Source: Amborella trichopoda (Eukaryota > Streptophyta > Magnoliopsida > Amborellales > Amborellaceae). From it: a stretch of 64,000 nucleotides of DNA. Where the stretch lies: assembly GCF_000471905.2 (NCBI RefSeq), contig NW_006497672.1, positions 637,221-701,220 on the forward strand, written 5' to 3'. Under the pieces are notes generated by a model, which had not been told where the DNA came from, searched no databases, and saw only the letters and a list, made by a program, of their open reading frames with translations. Made by a program: the position numbers and the translations under genes. Below, piece by piece: positions 34,397-44,500 of this stretch (position 1 is its first letter; the number at the start of each line of letters is the position of its first letter).

Positions 34397-35215
34397 NNNN
34401 NNNNNNNNNNNNNNNNNNNNNNNNNNNNNNNNNNNNNNNNNNNNNNNNNNNNNNNNNNNNNNNNNNNNNNNNNNNNNNNNNNNNNNNNNNNNNNNNNNNN
34501 NNNNNNNNNNNNNNNNNNNNNNNNNNNNNNNNNNNNNNNNNNNNNNNNNNNNNNNNNNNNNNNNNNNNNNNNNNNNNNNNNNNNNNNNNNNNNNNNNNNN
34601 NNNNNNNNNNNNNNNNNNNNNNNNNNNNNNNNNNNNNNNNNNNNNNNNNNNNNNNNNNNNNNNNNNNNNNNNNNNNNNNNNNNNNNNNNNNNNNNNNNNN
34701 NNNNNNNNNNNNNNNNNNNNNNNNNNNNNNNNNNNNNNNNNNNNNNNNNNNNNNNNNNNNNNNNNNNNNNNNNNNNNNNNNNNNNNNNNNNNNNNNNNNN
34801 NNNNNNNNNNNNNNNNNNNNNNNNNNNNNNNNNNNNNNNNNNNNNNNNNNNNNNNNNNNNNNNNNNNNNNNNNNNNNNNNNNNNNNNNNNNNNNNNNNNN
34901 NNNNNNNNNNNNNNNNNNNNNNNNNNNNNNNNNNNNNNNNNNNNNNNNNNNNNNNNNNNNNNNNNNNNNNNNNNNNNNNNNNNNNNNNNNNNNNNNNNNN
35001 NNNNNNNNNNNNNNNNNNNNNNNNNNNNNNNNNNNNNNNNNNNNNNNNNNNNNNNNNNNNNNNNNNNNNNNNNNNNNNNNNNNNNNNNNNNNNNNNNNNN
35101 NNNNNNNNNNNNNNNNNNNNNNNNNNNNNNNNNNNNNNNNNNNNNNNNNNNNNNNNNNNNNNNNNNNNNNNNNNNNNNNNNNNNNNNNNNNNNNNNNNNN
35201 NNNNNNNNNNNNNNN
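34397..35215. other. Assembly gap of 819 N
   Basis: Runs of N. Open frames that cross it (34299-35630 and two on the - strand) are artefacts. The flanking C-rich tandem repeat probably caused the gap. Confidence 0.99.
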
Positions 35216-35372
35216 CCCCCCGCCCCCCCACCCCGTGGATGCTCTCTTCACCACCCCCCCACATCTTCATTCCCCCCCCCGGGTGCTCTCTTCACCACCC
35301 CCACTCCCCATGGGTGCTCTCTTCACCACCCCCACTCCCCATGGGTGCTCTCTTCACCACCCCCCGCGGGTG
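35216..35372 (+). repeat. 31-bp tandem repeat at the gap edge
   Basis: Units of 'gggtgctctcttcaccaccc' plus 'ccactccccat' repeat about four times directly after the gap. The array probably extends into it. Confidence 0.85.
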
Positions 35373-35499
35373 TCGTCTTCATTCCACACACCCTGCCTCG
35401 GCCCCCAGCCACTACATCAACCCAGGCAGAGCCACATCCTCAAGACTCTCAAGACTCCTCCGTCAAGGTTCACTATGTTAGTGGCCTCTTTCTCCCCAA

Positions 35500-35819
35500 T
35501 AAAAAAAAAAAAAGAGAAGCCGGGAGCGATGGTAATCATTGCAAGTAAAAGAAAAGGAGCTTCTGGTGGACATGGCCCAAAAAAGGGGCTATGGGTAAAA
35601 ATCGCCAAAAAACAAATAGGGGCATGGTGAAAACCTACAAAGGGCACCATGAGTAAAGCGGGCATGGTCATGAAGCCATGAGTAAAAGAGTCATGAGAAA
35701 AAAAATCCGGGCATGGCGAAAACCATCAAAGGGCATCATGAGCAAAAGAGGAAACTGACGGGTGGACGTGACCTCGAAGTCACGGGTAAAAGCACACCAA
35801 CAAAGGATATTGTGAAAAC
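35500..35819 (+). other. Conserved 3' untranslated module, element 3
   Basis: The same 'catgagtaaaagag ... gtgaaaacc ... gggcaccatgag' arrangement as in elements 1, 2 and 5. It marks this as the 3' part of a related element. Confidence 0.6.
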
Positions 35820-36018
35820 CGCAGGTGCCAGAATGAGGAGGTTTGGCCCGAAGGCTGGCAGCAGGAGGTTCGGTCCAGGTGCCCATTGCGGGTTTTCACT
35901 AGGGCCGAGGGGATATGGTGCCAAACTCCTCGGTCCTAGTGAAAACTTGCAATGGGCACCTGGACCGAACCTCCTGCTGCTAGCCTTCGGGCTAAACCTC
36001 CTCATTATGGCACTTATG
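35820..36018 (+). repeat. Long hairpin: 93-position stem with 13-base loop
   Basis: Arms 35820-35912 and 35926-36018 are reverse complements (positions i + j = 71838). Over the inner 81 positions I find six differences, all G in the left arm opposite T in the right arm, so all pair as G-U in + strand RNA. One G-A mismatch lies at 35831/36007, and the outermost 3-4 positions fray. The right arm resembles the 'ccaagtgaaaacttgcatgg' part of element 1 (about 4035), so the left arm is probably an inverted copy. The open frames read through it on both strands are mirror images and not genes. Confidence 0.9.
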
Positions 36019-36480
36019 CCTTCCAAAAAAAAAATCTGAAACCCCTTTGCCTCCAAAAAAACTTCGGCCCCAGTGCCTTCAAAAAGAAATCCTTCGACCC
36101 CTGTGCCTTCCAAAAACAAAAACTCTGGCCCCTATGCCTCCCAAAAAACTCGGGACCTCCTTCAGAAAATTTTTTTTTTTGGCCTGTGCCTCCCAAAAAA
36201 ACTCCAGCCTCAATGCCTTCCTTCCAAAAAAAAAAAACTCCGGCCCCTGTGCCTCCTAAAAAACTCCAGCCCTAGTGCCTTCCTTCCAAAAAGAAAAAAA
36301 AAAAACTCTGGCCCATGTGCCTTCTAGAAAAAAAAACTCTTCGGCCCCAGTTCCTTCCAAAAAAAAAACTCCAGCCCAGTGCCTTCCAAAAAAAAAAAAC
36401 TCCACCCCATTGCCTTTACAAAAAAAAAACAATAGCAACAGAAACTCTGGCCCTAGTGCCTCCCAAAAAAAATTTTCGGC
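36019..36480 (+). repeat. A-tract tandem repeat of about 30 bp, roughly 14 units
   Basis: Units read 'ctccagccccagtgccttcc' plus a run of 6-12 A. Spacing of the 'gtgccttc' phrase is about 30 bases, with some units merged. Frames over this array are translations of the repeat. Confidence 0.85.
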
Positions 36481-36720
36481 CCCAGTGCCACCCTTTTATC
36501 TCGGGCCTTACTGCCGCCTTCCTATTTTTGGCACCGTAGCCTTCGCGCTCTGGTGCCACCTTTTTATCCCGGGCCTAAGTGCCGCCTTCCTATTTTTGGC
36601 ACCTGAGCCTTAGTGCTCTGGTGCCACCCTTTTATCATAGGCCTTAGTGTCGCCTTCCTATTTTCGGCACTGGAGCCTTAGTGCTCCGATGCCACCCTTT
36701 TATTTTGGGCCCTAGTGCGG
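36481..36720 (+). repeat. Tandem repeat of about 70 bp, 3 copies
   Basis: Units contain 'ggtgccacccttttatc', 'gggccttagtgccgccttcc' and 'tatttttggcac'. It follows the A-tract array directly. The following 36721-37320 has no gene that I can support. Confidence 0.8.
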
Positions 36721-37320
36721 CCACAAAAAAAAAAAATCCTCTCCTCCTCTTCTCTTCCATCAAACTCAAGCATCCAGGGTGAAGTCCATTAAAATGGGAC
36801 CGCCTCGAAGGCTAGCCTCCTTTCATGTTTGGGTAATTCGAGAGACCCCCAACTGGACCTGTAGGACGTGAGCCAAGAAGTACCTTATTTGCTCCTGGCA
36901 TTTTTAGTTGGATAGGATAGGGATAAAGCTCACAAGAAGGCCCCCGCCAACTGGAATGTCAAGACATCCTCGCCCAGAATAGGAAAAAGCTCACAAGAAG
37001 GGCCCCCAATGGCTGGAAAACCGGGAGTCCGCGTTGAGATATCGTAAGCCTGCCGACGACAGAATATTAACGTGATCTCCCAAAATGGAAAACGAATTCT
37101 GGCGTGACCCGAAGAAAGCATCTCTACAAGGCACCAGACCATTGAAAACCACTTTGGTCGCCCCTCGGTCAAGGGAAAAGCTCAGCAAGGGCTACCCCTC
37201 GAGGATTGTGTTGTGCCGGTGATCAAGAAAAAAACTATGATCGAGAGACAATAAACACGTTTGGCAAGAATTTGTCAGAGGAGCTACGACGTTAAATTTT
37301 TCCAAATGTTCCACTTCTTG

Positions 37321-37340
37321 CTTCTCTCGAAGAGCAACAT
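37321..37340 (+). promoter_or_regulatory. Conserved pre-LTR 20-mer
   Basis: 'cttctctcgaagagcaacat', identical base for base to the reverse complement of 55473-55492 although the neighbouring LTRs have diverged. It contains a CTCT-cga-AGAG inverted repeat and lies 15 bases before the LTR start. Confidence 0.7.
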
Positions 37341-37354
37341 CCGATAGAGCAAGT

Positions 37355-39200
37355 TGTTATATTATTTTTGACGTACCTCCATGCGAATAAGGAGAGAGCC
37401 AACAACAGTCTGGTCTTGCGGGTTCAAGAGACATCTGCAGCCCAGGATTGTGCCAAAAAATAAAGCCTCCAGCCTAGTGACCTAGGTGTAGTGCCCTTGC
37501 ACCAAAGAAGGACCCTCCATTGTAGCCCTATGATAGTGGCTACAACAGGGCACCATACCATCTCCGTTGTGTTTAGAATGTCGAAAAACCCCCCAGGACC
37601 AAATTTGAGCTCAATCGGACCCCTCTAGAAGGGTCTATGTTCATGCGGCCTCGCAACTCATGGGTTTTACCATAGTGTGATGCGGCTTCACCAAACCAGT
37701 CTTGAAAATAGAGACTGCGACAATGTTTTCCAGCAACAACTTCTCCAACCCATGGCTCCTTCATTTGAAATCACATAGAGCTCAAACATTGACATGTTCT
37801 AAATCACGCTAGCCCCATCATTTTGACCTAAAGCACTCACTGTGGTGTGACCAGGGACCCCTATTGCTCTGAAGAGGAAAGCACCCGGAGAAACTAGGAC
37901 AAAAAAAGGTTCAGCAGGCTCTGGATTTGGTGAAGCATAGCTCAAAATCCAGGTCATGGATTAACGTGAGGATGAGTTCAAAAGAACCACCTCACACAGA
38001 GCTACATTATGGTATGAACCTTGTATTCAATCCCTTATTCAACGGATGCAAGTCCTCAGGTCACCAAAAAAGCAAATCCAGTCGGTTGTCGGAATCCCTT
38101 TCCCTTGTAACCTTTCAAAATAGCCGAAGATGCAAATCTGCACCAAATCGGGCCCAACTTGGTGTAAAACGACTGCAACGACCTCCTATCTGACTTGCAA
38201 GTAGAGCCAGGAGCTAAAATGACTCAACTCGGAGATGCATTGGCAAACAAAGTTCGCAAAATTGGTCGGAGTTTCACCTCGAGGAAGAAGGCCACCGCAA
38301 CACGATTAAAGGGCATCAAAATGCTTGCAATCGAAAGAAGAACGAAGATATGTTGCTGAAAACGCTGAACAGTTGCCGTAAGTTGCAGGACCAGCTTCCA
38401 AGGTCTTCCCATGACGGAGCAGCCTGCATGCAGGGACGGTCTCGTCATTCGGGCAAAAGATCACAGGGACATTTTGGTCATTCGCACCTAATTTTTGGAT
38501 TTGTTTTCAATTTCTTTAATTGTAATTAAGCTTGGCTTTTGAGCATTCACCCATGTTTGGTGAATCCTCGATATAAACAAGGTTAGCTCATTTGTAAAAG
38601 GGGTCCCCTTTTCAAAAGCTCCAATGCCCCAAAGGTTGGGAAGAATCGAGGCTAGTTTATTCTTGTTTTGTCTTATTTTGTGAGCCCCTAGTCCATTCGA
38701 GAGAGGAGAGAGAAAGAGAGAGTAAACTTTGGGAAGGACGGTACCCTTGAGTGCGTGGTCTCATAGACATCCCGATCGCGCGGGTCATCCCATTTCTCCT
38801 AAGCCGAGTCATTCCTTCTCTCTCTCTCTCTCTCTCCTCCCACTTCCGCCCATGACCCCCTCCACGCAGAAGCCCGCCCCCGTCCGTGAGCCCACGGACG
38901 TGTGCTAACCTGCAGGCCTCTGCCCTCGACTTCTACCCACACCCCCTTTAGCGGCCAACAAATCCTTTTGAAAGGGCATCCAAGGAGGAGGGACATCAGG
39001 ATCCCATTTTGATAGCACGAAGAGAGTAAAAGAAGAGAGAGACATTGAGAACTTGAGGAGGGCTCCTGTCCAAACCATGTTGATGAACAACTGGAGGGCT
39101 TCGTAATTGCTCTAAGAAGGCCATCTGCCCAGGCGCGTCCCCGAACCCCCAAGCGGCGTAAGAGTGATTCGCGCTCCAATCATAAAAACCTCTCTCACCA
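37355..39200 (+). repeat. LTR L5, diverged member of the family
   Basis: It starts TGTTATATTATTTTTGACG, like the - strand LTR at 55458. A TATA-like box 'gatataaaca' lies near 38568, then a GA tract near 38700 and a CT tract near 38820 with a small hairpin GTCCGTG/CACGGAC (about 38880-38898). The right end is not sharp. I place it near 39200, where 'cctctctcaccatcgg' resembles the terminal segment of the other LTRs. Confidence 0.55.
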
Positions 39201-39317
39201 TCGGCTTCCTATCTGCAAGTAAGAGGGCCCGCATGTCCCCCGCATGCTGGATCTCTGCAGTTGTTCGAAAGAAGGTTTCCTCACCCCCGCACGGAGGGAA
39301 ACCAGGACTCTACCTAC

Positions 39318-39500
39318 ATCACACAAGTCTTATCACATATCACATAACTAACCACACAGGTCTTATCAAATATCACATAACTGACCACATAGGTTTTATC
39401 ACATATCACATGTCACATAACTAACCACACAGATCTGATCACATATCACATAACTGACCACATAAATCTTATCACATATCACATATCACATGTCACATAA
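39318..39500 (+). repeat. 33-bp tandem repeat, about 5 copies
   Basis: Units of 'cttatcacatatcacataac' plus 'tgaccacacaggt'. It grades into AT-rich degenerate repeats ('catatcataacagagcat') to about 39690. The 39690-40010 stretch shows no gene. Confidence 0.85.
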
Positions 39501-40019
39501 CTGTCTCAAAAATCATACACATTGTCACAACAGAGTATGTATCATGATCATGTACACATATCATAATAGAGCATGTCTTACTGCATGCTTCTATATCATA
39601 ACAGAGCATATGTCATTATCATGCTTTCATATCACAACAGATTATTCTTTCATATCATAACTGAGCATACATTCATTTCATACCAGAATATGCATCTAGA
39701 TTGAGTTTTAGTCTGACGAGCCATGTGTACAACACTTTTAAGTAAGAACATGGGTACGGCAACTTCTTTTCAACCGGGTTCGGGTTAAAAGTGTCGAACA
39801 TGTATGTATTTTGGGGAAAGATATGATAAAACAAGTACTTAAGCAGAAAATAAAATATATGATATCGATTTTAGTTTTGCAAAATATGTAAGTTTTTATT
39901 CGAAATTTCCTAATAAATAACAAAGTATGCAATCATGCTGCTGAATATTTAAAAAACAATGATAAGTATTCTATGATCAATGCTTGATTAGTTGTTTTAT
40001 GGTGATAGTACTAACGACC

Positions 40020-40406
40020 AAGTTTTAAAAAATCGGTGACCTTATCCGGAATCGGGCTATCCAAATCGAGAATAGCCCAGAACGCTCCGGATTAGGCCAA
40101 AAAACAGGATTCGAGTGGTTTCAAATAGTAGAATCACCGATTTTTTTGCGGAACTACCAATTCTTCATCAAGTCCACCTGATTCTTGACCGATTACGACC
40201 GATTCTTCATCGATTCCGACCGATTCTTCACCGAGTCAAGCGAAAAAAAAGGATGAAAAAGTTTTTCTTGAATTATTTTTTTATAAAAATTGAAACAAAA
40301 ATTACCAATTCTGTCTATTCTTCCAATCCGATCCACTGATTCACCCGATCTGTCATGGGTATGGGTGTGATCAATGTGAGTCACCGACCTGTTTTTTTAA
40401 ACTTTG
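40020..40406. mobile_element. MITE-like element, possibly Mutator-type
   Basis: Termini 'aagttttaaaaaatcggtga' and the reverse complement of 'tcaccgacctgtttttttaa' form imperfect inverted repeats of about 21 bases. Flanks 'ctaacgacc' (40011-40019) and 'ctaatgacc' (40407-40415) agree at 8 of 9 positions, which fits a 9-bp target duplication. No coding capacity. Confidence 0.5.
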
Positions 40407-40481
40407 CTAATGACCATTCATTTTTCTATGATCACTGGATCATAGTATATTTTACCAAATTTCAAAGGGAAATTATCAAAA

Positions 40482-40876
40482 AAGGGGTTGAAACACCTTA
40501 AAAAATCATTAAAGGGGTCAAAAGAAAACAAGTTACACTTAAAGGTTTGCTTTTAAATTTCTATATCAATCAAGTGCGTTTCGATAAAATTCTCAAATTA
40601 TCCCCTTTTTGATGTTAAGAAGCTAGAATAATTGGACGTACTTGGGTAATTTTATCTCCTGTTATCAATCAATTAATGCTTATTTGGGGATAAAATTATT
40701 AAAGTACTTCAATCTATGCATGCTTCTCAACATCAATAGGGGTAGTTTGGAAATTTTTAATATTTTTTTTATTGAGAGTGTATCTGATTAATATAAAAAT
40801 TTAAAAATATACCTTCAAATGTAATTCATGCTCTTTTAACTCCTTTAGTAATAATGTAATGGGTTTCGACACCTTG
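40482..40876. mobile_element. Foldback element with long inverted arms
   Basis: Arms of roughly 180 bases (40482-40659 and 40686-40876) are inverted copies at about 70-75 percent by eye. Examples are 'cattaaaggggtcaaaag' against the complement of 'cttttaactcctttagtaat', with about 26 bases between. It lies about 650 bases upstream of the INTS9-type start codon. Confidence 0.6.
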
Positions 40877-41049
40877 TTGATACGGGAAAAAGTTTATATA
40901 AACTTACAACTTTATTCCATTAAAGTGAAGTACACCTCAAAAATCCTCTAAGAGAGTGTCCCAATATTAAAGAACCATCAAATTATCTTGACTTCAATAT
41001 GCGTGGATTGAAAAAAAGAAAGAAAAGAATTTAAAGTTCTAAAAATACT

Positions 41050-41285
41050 GCATCTTATAATAAGTTATCCAAACTCATCCATTACGTCTATATAATTTTT
41101 GATATTTTAAAATTTATAACTAGTATAAAGCTAGATTTTGATTGTTAAGTAGCTATAGATCATTTCGGTCAATAAATTTTTGATATTTTAAATTTTATAA
41201 CTAGTATAAAACTAGATCTATACAATTTTTGATATTTTAAATTTTATAACTAAAATAAAACTAGATTTTAAGTCCGTCATATAAC
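41050..41285 (+). repeat. AT-rich repeat, 3 copies, upstream of INTS9-type gene
   Basis: Three copies of 'tttttgatattttaaattttataactagtataaaactaga' type (shown here as one joined description of about 40 bases) lie at about 41092, 41187 and 41227. They sit in the proximal upstream region of the gene, so promoter effects are possible but not shown. Confidence 0.7.
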
Positions 41286-41530
41286 TAGATCTCCTATCAA
41301 AATTTAGAGGTGCAACTTACCTCTACAATACAAAAGGAGGGTCGCAAACTTTCACCCTTTCGATGTTCTCCCATTTTGAAGTAGAAAATACGAAAGGATG
41401 GCGTTCACTTCAGAGAGAGAGAGCGTCGTTGGGGGTTTAAGAGAGAGAAGCTCGACGAAAAGCTTTTTCAATCTGTTCTGTGGGGCTTCAGCTCGTCTCA
41501 AATTTGGTTCGGAATGAAGCTTGGTTCGGA
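41286..41530 (+). promoter_or_regulatory. Proximal promoter and 5' leader of the INTS9-type gene
   Basis: A GA-rich leader (41411-41455) leads into a 17-base direct repeat 'ggttcggaatgaagctt' (41506-41522 and 41523-41539). I see no clear TATA box at a fixed distance, and the transcription start is unknown. Two upstream open frames lie here: 41398-41517 (39 codons) and 41514-41534 (6 codons). Confidence 0.5.
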
Positions 41531-41539
41531 ATGAAGCTT
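41531..41539 (+). CDS. INTS9: INTS9-type exon 1 (start, 3 codons)
   Basis: ATG AAG CTT, then donor GTGAGT at 41540. Plant homologues begin Met-Lys-(Phe/Leu)-Thr-Cys-Leu, and the fourth and fifth residues come from exon 2, which supports this tiny first coding exon. The ATG overlaps the stop of the preceding 6-codon upstream frame (ATGA). Confidence 0.85.
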
Positions 41540-44500
41540 GTGAGTACCACCCCTATTCTGTCAATATTTGAACACAGAAATTCGAAACACCACACCCCCC
41601 CCCCCCTTCCTTTTTTTTTTAAATCACAGTCAACCATCACAATGAAGATGAAATCTTCATTACTCATGTCCAAATTCCTTAGTGACTTGTAGTTTTGGAA
41701 AATGGGTTTTGTCTATTTTACCTAATTTTATTTTTTCTCCTTTTCTCACTTTCAGACGTGCCTCAACCAGGGCAAGGGATTTTACTTCCCACCATGCCAT
41801 ATGCTTCATATTTGTGGGGTTCAGATTTTATTGGAGTTTCCACTTGATTTATCGGCCACTAGCGTGTTTTCCCCTATCAATATCGGTCGAGCGCCCACTC
41901 GAGACGATTCATCTCCGGGGAAAGTTTTGAAGCTATGCAAGAGGAGAAAGATTGATAGTGAAGAAGAACCTAAATTTGACGAAACTACGGATTCTAATGA
42001 CGCTTTTGAAGTTTTGAAAGGAAGTGAATTAATTTGTGCTGAACCCTGGTATAAAACTGCTTGTTTGCATCAATGGGATATTTCAATGATCGATGTGGTT
42101 TTAGTATCGAGCCCCTTGGGCATGCTTGGTTTGCCCTTCCTAACACGTGACAAGAGGTTCTCGGGCAAGGTATTTATTTAAACAATCCTCCATTTTCACC
42201 AAATTGATTATTTGTATGTGGGTGTTCATTGTCTTTTGTTTCTAAATTGATTTTTCTTGTATTGAATTTATATCATGTGTGTGGCTGATTCGATTTTCCT
42301 ACTTGAATACATATATTTTTGTTTTATCCAAATTGATTTTTCCTAGGTGGGTGTTGATTTTGTTGCTTTTGTAGCTAAATTGATTGTTTTTACATATTTC
42401 CTGGATACATATATATATTCTGTTTAATTACTAAAGTGAGTATTTCACGTGGCTATTGATTTCACTTTTTTTTTTTGTTTTTTTTTTTGCTTTTTGTTCA
42501 ATACTAGTACTGATGGCTTGATGATGTTTATGCGACATGCTATTGTTGGTTGATTGAAATTTAAACTATCATTAATTTTGCTGTATTTTTTATGGGCATT
42601 TCAGGTTTATGCAACAATGCCTGTTGCAAAGCTTGGACAATTGATGATGGAGGAGCTTGTTTCGATGCATGAAGAGTTCAGGCAACTTTATGGCCCCCAG
42701 GAGCCTGGTTGCCCTCATTGGATGTGTAGTGAGGGACTTGATTTACTACCCAAAGCATTGAGAGAGATTGTGGCTGGGATGAATGGCTTGGATCTTGTGA
42801 ATTGGCAGTGCTTGTACAGGTGAAGCTTCAATTGTAGTAATGTTTTCATCCTTGTTAAGTATCTTGTTTATTAGGTGTTGGGTATGTTTCATTACTTAGT
42901 TGTTTTCTATGTTTGAGAGCTCTATCCACTTCTAGTTGACACCCCGGGATCGACTCAGTTGGCACATGAACAACTTCTGGAAAAATCGGATTTGGGTTGA
43001 GTTTATGTACTTCTATGTTAAACATCCTGAAGTTTACATGCAAACAGTTTGTGGTTTTTGTTACGGTATGACCTTTATTCTTTAGGCTGGACTCGAGTTC
43101 GATTGTTATTGGTTTTTTAACTTGGTTTTGACTCCATCTGAGTCAAGGACTGATTTCAAATTTTGAGCACTAGTAGTGATTTTAGGATTTATTTTATATA
43201 TTGGAAAGGAAAAAAGGTTCCTAAGAACATCTTAGCATGGTTCATGGAAGGTGGGAATTATATGAAATACATTTATAGGACTTTTCATACAGGGCACAAA
43301 TATTCAATTTGGATGTTTCGGTGGTTGAGCTTTGGCATTCAACTTTAGCAACGTGCTAGTTTTCTTGTTGTGAATGGAGAGGATGTCTCAAACTGTCAAT
43401 AGTTGAGGGATTTATTATGTGTGACTGTGAGTAGAGTGGATACGGTGTGCCATTATTTGAGAAGAGGGAAAGGAGTAATCCACTAGGGACAAGATACTTC
43501 CATGGAACCATTCACCACAGTGGGACATTCAATTTTGAAATTTCTGCAGTTTTGTGTTGGTGTGTAGAGTACCTATTGAGCATACGGTAGTCACTCAGTG
43601 GGGTTTGGGGCTTTTTGTTTGTCTTCTGGGTTTGTTAGTTTGAGTCTTTAGACATGTTCTGGCACTATAAGTTCATGTGCTTCGAGTTTTTCTTTTGATA
43701 GGGAGAATGTTTCATTAGAGTTATGTTCATTGTCCGTGTCTTCTGGGTTGGCAAAAGAAAATTAAATATAACTAGAAGGATAAAGAAGGGGGTCTACAGT
43801 TCAATATCAGGCCAATCTCTCAGTTTACATATTATAGAAAGTGCTTCTATTTTCAAATTTTCAATTTCCCTGTTGGTCTAATACTTTTGGTGGATTGCTT
43901 TTTGTTTCTTATAGATTGGCCTTTTGCACGGGTCCTTTATATTTTTATGTTTCCATGAACTCATGGTCGTTTTTCATTTGTGCCTGTGAGAGGGTGTGCC
44001 TTGTCTATGTTACTCAATTTTTCAATCATTACTTGTTGTGCTCAGATGAGATTGTTAGATTGTTACTTCAATCTAACTTTTTGGGACAGCTTTTCTAGTA
44101 TTGTGATAAGCTGTGTGTGTCAGTGCAGCGGATGTCAAGGTTTGCTTGAAGAAGGTCCATACTCTTAGATATGCTGAGGAAGTTTGCTATGATAACACTT
44201 TAATAATTAAGCCATTCAGCTCTGGATTAGAGATAGGCTCTTCAAATTGGAGAATAAGTGGGCCAAGGAGAAACTTAATGTACCTGACAAGCTCTGTCTT
44301 TGAATCTGATCACACAATGGATTTCGATTATAGATCACTTCAGGGAAGTGATGTAATTTTATTTTCAGATTGCTCATATGTCCATAATACGGAGTATAAA
44401 GTGCCTTGCACTTCCAGTGCCTCTCTAAGCAGGTATGAGTAGCTCATATATAATATGATACTTCAAACACCAATTTCCCTGTCACTAATGTATTTGTAAG

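Larger units (their letters stand above)
29792..39200 (+). mobile_element. Element 3: pol-less Tat-like element with antisense pseudogene
   Basis: Gag (29796-31560) starts right after the end of L4. A degraded sequence resembling a primer-binding site ('ttgcccactct...gttgtcgga') lies at about 29795. After gag come a short Pro/Ser-rich stretch, an antisense pseudogene (32453-33432), a gap, a tandem repeat, the conserved 3' module, a long hairpin, A-tract repeats, the conserved 20-base motif and LTR L5. No protease, reverse transcriptase or integrase is seen. Part could be hidden in the 819-base gap, but that gap lies after the antisense gene. Confidence 0.6.

Noticed and set aside
34299..35630. 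Very long open frames on both strands around 34.3-35.6 kb
   Set aside because: They read through 819 N and have no real residues in the middle.
35713..36327. Frames over the hairpin and A-tract array
   Set aside because: The + and - strand frames are mirror products of the inverted repeat, and the rest is Lys/Pro repeat translation.
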